DNA of 7,329 nucleotides. It comes from Balneolales bacterium. Lineage in GTDB: Bacteria > Bacteroidota > Rhodothermia > Balneolales > Natronogracilivirgulaceae. Below the pieces are notes generated by a model, which made no database searches, was not told where the DNA came from, and saw only the letters and a list, made by a program, of their open reading frames with translations. The stretch covers positions 1 to 7,329 of the forward strand of contig SLQC01000120.1 of assembly GCA_007131625.1 (NCBI GenBank). Reading direction: 5' to 3'. Numbering within the stretch: position 1 is the first letter of the stretch; each line of letters begins with the position of its first letter. This document shows positions 1 through 3,948 of the stretch, piece by piece. A program made the position numbers and the translations under genes.

Positions 1-97
1 ATTTATCATGGTAAGCAGGGTTAAAATTGAATCTTAAATAAAAGTAAACGTACTTGATAAACGGCTGCAAGTACTTGTATGTTCCCATTTGAAATGA

Positions 98-280
98 TTT
101 TACTTTTTAAATCCAAAGATTCAAAGGATTATTATTGAAAATGTTAAAAATAATAACCCTTACACAAGATTTATGAAATACAGAACCCTGGGGAAAACCA
201 CGCAAGAAATCGAAAAAATTTATGCACAAGAAATCAAACCGCTGGTTCACCAGCGATCGCAGATATTTGCTAAAAAATGA
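98..280 (+). pseudogene. Possible remnant of a small lysine-rich gene, or a 35-aa ORF from 173
   Basis: The frame is open for 60 codons before TGA at 278-280, in DNA so AT-rich that stops should be frequent. The translation looks protein-like, with an amphipathic, charged C-terminal part (residues such as KTTQEIEKIYAQEIKP). The first ATG is at 173, giving a 35-residue product beginning MKYRTLGKTT. The same frame upstream is closed by TGA at 95-97, and before that it is open from 38, so a longer gene broken by a stop is possible. I do not recognise the family. The end overlaps no known feature and lies 113 bases before the next gene. It could equally be chance; confidence is low. Confidence 0.2.
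240..255. repeat. GC-rich hairpin, 6-bp stem with TTCA loop
   Basis: The arms CGCTGG (240-245) and CCAGCG (250-255) are exact reverse complements separated by four bases. The hairpin is isolated in AT-rich surroundings and falls inside the end of the 98-280 open frame. No T-run follows on the plus strand, so an intrinsic terminator is not well supported. Confidence 0.35.
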
Positions 281-290
281 TAAAATTTAC

Positions 291-318
291 TTTCACGGTA
301 CACTATATAAGCGTGAAA
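291..318. promoter_or_regulatory. Dyad TTTCACG-N14-CGTGAAA upstream of the lipoprotein gene
   Basis: The arms TTTCACG (291-297) and CGTGAAA (312-318) are exact reverse complements, with an AT-rich 14-base centre containing TATATA. The dyad ends five bases before a TAnnTTTG element (323-330), so it covers the place where a -33 element would sit. A dyad at that position, where the -33 box itself is poor, is typical of a transcription activator site, but the regulator is unknown. The arm sequence plus one base, TTTCACGG, occurs again at 3086-3093 in the other divergent promoter region. Confidence 0.35.
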
Positions 319-322
319 TATT

Positions 323-330
323 TATCTTTG
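323..330 (+). promoter_or_regulatory. Bacteroidota-type -7 element TATCTTTG
   Basis: TATCTTTG matches the TAnnTTTG -7 consensus described for the primary sigma factor of Bacteroides. It would place the transcription start about 57 bases before the ATG at 394. There is no clear TTTG -33 motif at the expected 19-21 base distance; the 291-318 dyad sits there instead. Confidence 0.4.
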
Positions 331-393
331 TCATTGTGTCTGGTATCTTATCTTATACCTGATTAAACGTCTTTCCAAAACCATCTCAATCCA

Positions 394-1440
394 ATGAAAA
401 TACTTACTTCTTTCCTTCTCCTGATTTTTTTTGTTATATCTTGCGACCGCAGTGATGAATCCGCCGAACAACCAGTAGAAGCTGTTGCAGAACAACTGTC
501 AGATGACGCCTCTGAAGTCATTCTTTCTTTAGAAGAGTGGAATGTGCCATTTGACGATACCCGTTCTCGCGATCCCTATGTAGCTCCGAATGGTACCATA
601 TTTTTTGCCGGACAGCGAGCACACTATGTGGGGTTCTTCAACCCGGAAACCGAGGGGTTCGGGTATCATGAACTGGAGGACGGAGCCGGGCCACATACGG
701 TTGTTGTTGCCGACGACGGCACTGTATGGTACGCCGGAAACCGGGCACGCCATATTGGCAAGATGGATCCTGAAACCGGTGAAATTACAAAATATATGAT
801 GGATGACGATCACGCCAGGGATCCGCATACATTTGCTTTTGATAAAGACGGAAATATCTGGTTTACCGCACAAGGCGGTAACGGGATCGGCCATTTCAAT
901 GTGAATACCGGTGAAACCAACGTTATCGCTGTTCCCTCAGAACGTGCCCGACCTTATGGAGTTCGAATGGATCCTGCAAAGGAACGGCCCTGGATTGCAC
1001 TCTTTGGAACCAACAAGATCGCCACTGTAGACCCTGTAACTTTTGAACTGGAAGAAATTGAATTGCCGCGTGAAGATATCCGCCCACGCCGGTTGGATGT
1101 GACATCTGACGGAAAAGTATGGTACGGGGACTTTGCCTCCGGATATATCGGCCGTTACGATCCGGACGACGGGTCTTTCGAAGAATGGGAAATGCCGGAT
1201 GGTGATGCATCCAGGCCCTATGCCGTATTAAAAGATGACAAAGACCGTATCTGGTTCAGTGCAAGTGGGTTAGACCCGAATAAACTGGTTGCCTTCGATA
1301 CACGTACGGAAGAGTTTGTCGCATCTCGTGAAATTCCCACTGCTCAGGGTTCTATCCGGCATATGGATTATGATGAACGAACACGATCGTTGTGGTTTGG
1401 CACCGATACCGGCCATATCGGAAGGCTTGTGGTTGATTAA
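394..1440 (+). CDS. Vgb-like seven-bladed beta-propeller lipoprotein
   Basis: The protein (348 aa) starts with a lipoprotein signal peptide: a positive start, a hydrophobic run at residues 6-16 and the lipobox VISC with Cys17. An acidic linker (18-48) leads into seven repeats at about 59-92, 99-135, 142-179, 186-223, 230-266, 273-313 and 320-347. Each has the pattern P-H/Y...DG-x-W-F/Y...IG...D-x-x-T-G. This is the propeller fold of streptogramin B lyases (Vgb) and related SMP-30/NHL-like proteins. The family's WFTE signature, which supplies a catalytic glutamate, appears here only as WYAG, WFTA, WYGD or WFSA, so antibiotic lyase activity is not supported; a binding or enzymatic role in the envelope is likelier. 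The ATG at 394 is chosen because it gives a full signal peptide; there is no Shine-Dalgarno sequence. It is followed 108 bases later by a heme-motif protein on the same strand. Confidence 0.85.
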   Translation: MKILTSFLLLIFFVISCDRSDESAEQPVEAVAEQLSDDASEVILSLEEWNVPFDDTRSRDPYVAPNGTIFFAGQRAHYVGFFNPETEGFGYHELEDGAGPHTVVVADDGTVWYAGNRARHIGKMDPETGEITKYMMDDDHARDPHTFAFDKDGNIWFTAQGGNGIGHFNVNTGETNVIAVPSERARPYGVRMDPAKERPWIALFGTNKIATVDPVTFELEEIELPREDIRPRRLDVTSDGKVWYGDFASGYIGRYDPDDGSFEEWEMPDGDASRPYAVLKDDKDRIWFSASGLDPNKLVAFDTRTEEFVASREIPTAQGSIRHMDYDERTRSLWFGTDTGHIGRLVVD

Positions 1441-1548
1441 TTATACTGTCCCTCCATATGTTGAGTACATGTTCCAAATGTTGAGTACTTGTGAAGTACT
1501 AATCCGTCGAATGCGGAAATTTCACTAGTTAGTTCATCAATATCTGCA
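1441..1548. repeat. Direct repeat ATGTTGAGTAC and palindrome between two envelope genes
   Basis: ATGTTGAGTAC occurs at 1458-1468 and again at 1478-1488, a period of 20 bases or about two helical turns, so both copies face the same side of the DNA. The second copy runs into a perfect inverted repeat AGTACTT-GTG-AAGTACT (1484-1500). The same GTACTTGT word, followed by ATGTTCC, occurs at 71-85, and CAAGTACTTG at 68-77 is a palindrome. There is no T-run, so this looks more like an operator for the downstream heme-protein gene than a terminator. No TAnnTTTG element is seen in this gap, so readthrough from the lipoprotein gene is possible. Confidence 0.4.
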
Positions 1549-2145
1549 ATGAAAGCAACATTCACTTTATTGATCATCATCCAGCTTCCATTTATTGTGG
1601 GTATCTATTTACCGGAAAAAAATACTGCCAACTTTCATCGCACATCATTTAATATCAACCCTGAGCACCTCGATGGGCCTTTCACCGGCGGTTTCGGTGA
1701 AGAAACCTGTCATTCATGCCATTTCGATTATGACCTCAATCAGGAAGGTGGAAGCCTGAACGTAAAAGGGCTTGAAGAACCTTATCAACCAGGTTCTACC
1801 TACGAAGTGACTGTCTTGGTGGAAAGTGAACATCTAGAAATCGGGGGATTTCAGATGACATCACGATTTGAAGATGGAAGTCAGGCTGGTAAATTTGATT
1901 GGGAAAGTGAACGACTTACGTTTACTCCATCCATCCATGATGAGGTTCAGTACCTGCAACACTCCCGAGATGGCACAACTCCTACAGCAGAACGTAAAGT
2001 AAGTTGGATATTTACGTGGGAAGCCCCTGAAAATCGTTCAGATCCGGTTATTTTTAATATTGCTGCCAATGCCGGCAATAACGACGACTCCGCTTTCGGC
2101 GACTGGATCTACGTTAAAGAGTTGGTGTCAGTTCCAAAAAGATAA
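1549..2145 (+). CDS. Exported mono-heme (CXXCH) Reeler-like / choice-of-anchor V type protein
   Basis: The 198-residue product has an N-terminal hydrophobic export segment (about 4-20) and then a single heme-c attachment motif, CHSCH, at residues 54-58, set in the context PFTGGFGEETCHSCHFD. The remainder (about 63-195) is beta-rich, with recognisable stretches GGFQMTSRFEDGSQAG and FNIAANAGNNDDSAFGDW. These resemble the Reeler-like domain of proteins annotated as choice-of-anchor V domain proteins, from memory of the family. The combination predicts a periplasmic or surface protein carrying one covalent heme, or a metal-binding CXXCH, next to an immunoglobulin-like domain; its partner and reaction are unknown. 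No C-terminal anchor is visible. It follows the propeller lipoprotein on the same strand and could be co-transcribed with it. The start at 1549 is the one that preserves the signal segment. Confidence 0.75.
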   Translation: MKATFTLLIIIQLPFIVGIYLPEKNTANFHRTSFNINPEHLDGPFTGGFGEETCHSCHFDYDLNQEGGSLNVKGLEEPYQPGSTYEVTVLVESEHLEIGGFQMTSRFEDGSQAGKFDWESERLTFTPSIHDEVQYLQHSRDGTTPTAERKVSWIFTWEAPENRSDPVIFNIAANAGNNDDSAFGDWIYVKELVSVPKR

Positions 2146-2175
2146 CAGCAAATAATAATCCTGGAACCCATAACT

Positions 2176-2188
2176 GATACCAGGTATC
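2176..2188. repeat. 13-bp palindrome GATACC-A-GGTATC in the convergent gap
   Basis: GATACC (2176-2181) and GGTATC (2183-2188) are exact reverse complements around one base. As RNA this folds as a five-base-pair stem with a three-base loop, extended by a T-G and a C-G pair. It lies just past the end of the heme-protein gene. No T-run follows on either strand. Confidence 0.3.
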
Positions 2189-2197
2189 GGATCCAAA

Positions 2198-2219
2198 ACC
2201 AAATCAGGTTAGATTTGGT
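2198..2219. terminator. Possible bidirectional terminator hairpin between convergent genes
   Basis: ACCAAATC (2198-2205) pairs exactly with GATTTGGT (2212-2219) across a six-base loop. The hairpin sits between the ends of two convergent genes (2145 and 2262), where a shared terminator is expected. It lacks the U-tract of a classical intrinsic terminator on either strand, so the call rests on position and symmetry. Confidence 0.35.
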
Positions 2220-2261
2220 CAGGTAAACTTTCTCGTTCCGCAAACGCTGTGAAGACATTTG

Positions 2262-3032
2262 TCAAAGATTTACTTCAAATCCGATCAATCCAAAATTGAT
2301 TAAAGCGAAGTTATAGACATCATCCACATCGGCACCACCTTCCAGAATTCGATAGCCGCCATACAAACTCCAGTTATCGGTCAACGAATAGGCCAGGGTT
2401 AAAGATACGTCGGTTGCCCTTCCCTGCGGGCCGATAAGAGATTCTCCATCGAATGTAAGTGAGGCCTGCTGACCAAGGCCCCGCTGTGCATAAAGATGGA
2501 TCAGTGGCACAAACCCGAGGTCCGTCTTCGAGTCGGACTGTTCCGGTTGATCAAGAATTACCTCGGCATCCCGAATCAACCCGGTCAGGCCCGCACCCAG
2601 GGTCCAGTTATTCCTGTCGTAGAAAGTATACCGATAGGTAATTCGATAGGTATTAAACCTGTAGGTACCGTCAATCGGCTCATCTGCTTGAAACATGGTC
2701 TCCTCAAACTGAACCGGTTGGGATAAAGACCCGGTTCCGATTTTACTGATTGGTGCAGCAAGCAGGCGAATGGTATGACGATCATCAAAAGTAATATTTA
2801 GGCGGAGGCGATAGTAAGGGACCAGATCGGATCCAATCAAATCGATCATATCGAAATCGGTTCCGCCCTCATTCGGAATCCGAACGTCATTCTTTCCAAA
2901 CCACAAGACACCCGCTTCAGTTTCAAACGAGATATCCTGGCTGTTCGCAGATGGTGGTGAACAAATAAACAATAATACGATAAAAGTCACGGCAATCAGA
3001 TTGATCTGAAAGGATCTGGATATATTCATCAT
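2262..3032 (-). CDS. Outer-membrane beta-barrel protein, function unknown
   Basis: The product (256 aa) has a classical signal peptide: Arg6 near the start, hydrophobic residues 11-24 and a probable cleavage after the PPSANSQ region (about 29-32). Cys24 is not in a good lipobox because Ile precedes it. The mature part is a run of amphipathic beta strands with alternating hydrophobic residues and aromatic girdles, such as YRLRLNITF, YRITYRYTFY, WTLGAGLTGLI and LTLAYSLTDNWSLYGGYRI, ending in FGLIGFEVNL. This fits a small barrel of about 8-10 strands in the outer membrane, though the last residue is Leu and not the usual aromatic. It cannot be assigned to a specific transport function. Two ATG codons stand in tandem (3032 and 3029); either could be used. 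The gene converges with the heme-protein gene and diverges from the cysteine-rich protein gene. Confidence 0.75.
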   Translation of the reverse strand: MMNISRSFQINLIAVTFIVLLFICSPPSANSQDISFETEAGVLWFGKNDVRIPNEGGTDFDMIDLIGSDLVPYYRLRLNITFDDRHTIRLLAAPISKIGTGSLSQPVQFEETMFQADEPIDGTYRFNTYRITYRYTFYDRNNWTLGAGLTGLIRDAEVILDQPEQSDSKTDLGFVPLIHLYAQRGLGQQASLTFDGESLIGPQGRATDVSLTLAYSLTDNWSLYGGYRILEGGADVDDVYNFALINFGLIGFEVNL

Positions 3033-3189
3033 TGATTTCTCAGATTATTTATTTCATACTTTCAAGTAGAAAAGTTAACCATTCGTTTCACGGCAAGTTT
3101 AAAATAATCTGTAATATGTGTAATATTTTTGGATTAAATAGGAATTTCGTCTGTGGTCATTATATTTAGTTTGGTTAAATACATTATCT
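3033..3189. promoter_or_regulatory. Divergent promoter region with TATTTTTG element and tandem TGTAATAT
   Basis: This AT-rich gap separates two divergent genes. On the plus strand TATTTTTG (3124-3131) matches the Bacteroidota -7 consensus TAnnTTTG and would serve the cysteine-rich protein gene at 3190. Just upstream, TGTAATAT occurs twice in tandem (3110-3117 and 3119-3126, period nine), the second copy overlapping the -7 element. TTTCACGG (3086-3093) repeats the arm of the dyad in front of the lipoprotein gene. I found no matching -7 element for the minus-strand barrel gene. Confidence 0.35.
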
Positions 3190-3621
3190 ATGTTCAAATC
3201 CTTTAAATACCGGTTATTTGTTCAAGCAACAACAGCGATACTGCTAATCGGCGTTGCTCTGCCGACCGGTTTGTGTGCCAAGCAGCTGATGGATTATTGC
3301 ATTACCGGCCAGGATGAGTATCAGTTCGAAGCGGCAATGGAGCATGATGATTGCCACCCACCGGAAAACGAAAAAGCGGAGCAGAATGAGAGAACCCAAC
3401 ACATCTGTGAAGGGGAATTGATTTGCATCTGCAACATTGAGCTTGCCCCGTTAAGCGAGCAGTTCTGGACGATGCAGAAAACTGTTGTCTCCGGTGCCCT
3501 GGCAGTGGTCACTACCGTTGAATCCGAAACTCCCAGAGACATTTTTCACTCCACCACGACGTCCGAAGGTACGTACTCAACACCGCCTATCTTTTTGTTG
3601 AACAGTACGTTCCTGAATTAG
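3190..3621 (+). CDS. Small exported six-cysteine protein, resembling the HYC_CC_PP family
   Basis: The 143-residue product has a basic start, a hydrophobic export or anchor segment (about 13-28), then Cys29 and a Tyr-Cys pair at 36-37. Further cysteines are at 55, 73, 79 and 81, the last pair as CIC, with His52, His56 and His71 nearby. The tail is TPPIFLLNSTFLN. The spacing of a (H)YC motif, central cysteines and a PP followed by a hydrophobic end resembles small Bacteroidota proteins named HYC_CC_PP, which I recall as being common beside CusA-type efflux genes; here the first His is Asp and the classical CC is CIC. Thiols and histidines suggest a metal-binding or sensing role in the envelope, which is inference. 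It lies 323 bases upstream of the CusA-type pump on the same strand, supporting a link to copper or silver resistance. There is no Shine-Dalgarno sequence. Confidence 0.7.
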   Translation: MFKSFKYRLFVQATTAILLIGVALPTGLCAKQLMDYCITGQDEYQFEAAMEHDDCHPPENEKAEQNERTQHICEGELICICNIELAPLSEQFWTMQKTVVSGALAVVTTVESETPRDIFHSTTTSEGTYSTPPIFLLNSTFLN

Positions 3622-3944
3622 AGGCTCCAGCCACAATTCCACAAAAAGGGGCAGCCCGACGTAACAAAAGCGACCGGATGAAATAGGGATTACTTCAGAT
3701 GTTATTGTGGACATAATGTCTTCAATGACCGGCAAAACTTATACTGGATATAAGTCAATTGCTCATATCCTTTAGATACCCGCTATCGCGAAAAGTATTG
3801 CCTCCCCCTTTTTTCATGATCGGACTTCTGATTTAAGTCCAATTAAAAGATGATTGCCTTTCATTCAGGCTCATCTCCAAAAAAATGGTTTTTCCGGTTT
3901 GCCAATTTGCAACTTTCTAAAGTGCATAACGAATCTCACGACTC
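3622..3944. other. Intergenic region before the pump gene: dyad, hairpin and short ORF
   Basis: No full-size gene fits these 323 bases. They contain a 19-bp dyad (3737-3755), a six-base-pair inverted repeat GGACTT / AAGTCC (3822-3827 and 3835-3840), and a 32-codon ORF that overlaps the pump start. No clear TAnnTTTG promoter element and no T-run terminator are visible, so whether the pump shares a transcript with the cysteine-rich protein gene cannot be settled. Confidence 0.5.
3737..3755. promoter_or_regulatory. Perfect dyad ACTTATA-N5-TATAAGT, possible metal-responsive operator
   Basis: ACTTATA (3737-3743) and TATAAGT (3749-3755) are exact reverse complements five bases apart. The ACT...AGT ends and 19-bp overall size resemble operators of MerR-family metal regulators, which lie between -35 and -10 boxes. 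On the minus strand a TTGACT (3758-3753) overlaps the dyad as in such promoters, but no good -10 follows it, and there is no minus-strand gene nearby. The site is 189 bases before the pump start. No regulator gene is in the window. Confidence 0.3.
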
Positions 3945-3948
3945 ATGA
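3850..3948 (+). CDS. Possible 32-aa leader ORF overlapping the pump start (ATGA)
   Basis: An ATG at 3850 opens a frame of 32 codons whose TGA (3946-3948) overlaps the pump ATG (3945-3947) in the four bases ATGA, the classical arrangement for translational coupling. It is preceded by AAAAG, at best a weak ribosome-binding sequence. The peptide (beginning MIAFHSGSSPKKWFF) is basic and aromatic, contains His5, His26 and His30, and has no cysteine. I do not recognise it. The frame is short enough to arise by chance, so this is a candidate only. Confidence 0.2.
   Translation: MIAFHSGSSPKKWFFRFANLQLSKVHNESHDS

Larger units (their letters stand above)
1..393. other. AT-rich 5' region without a secure gene
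   Basis: This stretch is clearly more AT-rich than the coding regions to its right. No complete gene can be supported. Reading plus, a frame open from 98 to 280 is protein-like but has no good start except a late ATG at 173. Reading minus, a frame starting at 88 stays open to the window edge (29 codons, starting MGTYKYLQPF), which could be the first codons of a divergent gene but matches nothing I recognise. Structure seen includes the perfect 10-bp palindrome CAAGTACTTG (68-77), a GC-rich hairpin CGCTGG-TTCA-CCAGCG (240-255), a dyad at 291-318 and a promoter-like element at 323-330. The last 110 bases or so are probably the control region of the lipoprotein gene that follows. Confidence 0.6.

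Noticed and set aside
1..88. Minus-strand frame from ATG at 88 open to the window edge
   Set aside because: Only 29 codons are visible, rich in Tyr and Phe as expected from AT-rich DNA, with no signal peptide or known motif; it cannot be told from chance here.
253..260. GCGATCGC, the HIP1 palindrome frequent in cyanobacteria
   Set aside because: It occurs here as a single copy and partly results from the 240-255 hairpin; nothing else points to a cyanobacterium.
394..1440. Streptogramin B (virginiamycin B) lyase as a resistance gene
   Set aside because: The fold matches, but the WFTE catalytic-type signature is absent from all seven blades and the protein is a lipoprotein, so a resistance call is not justified.
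3822..3840. Inverted repeat GGACTT / AAGTCC as a terminator for the cysteine-rich protein gene
   Set aside because: The six-base-pair stem is not followed by a T-run on either strand and lies 200 bases past the stop codon.
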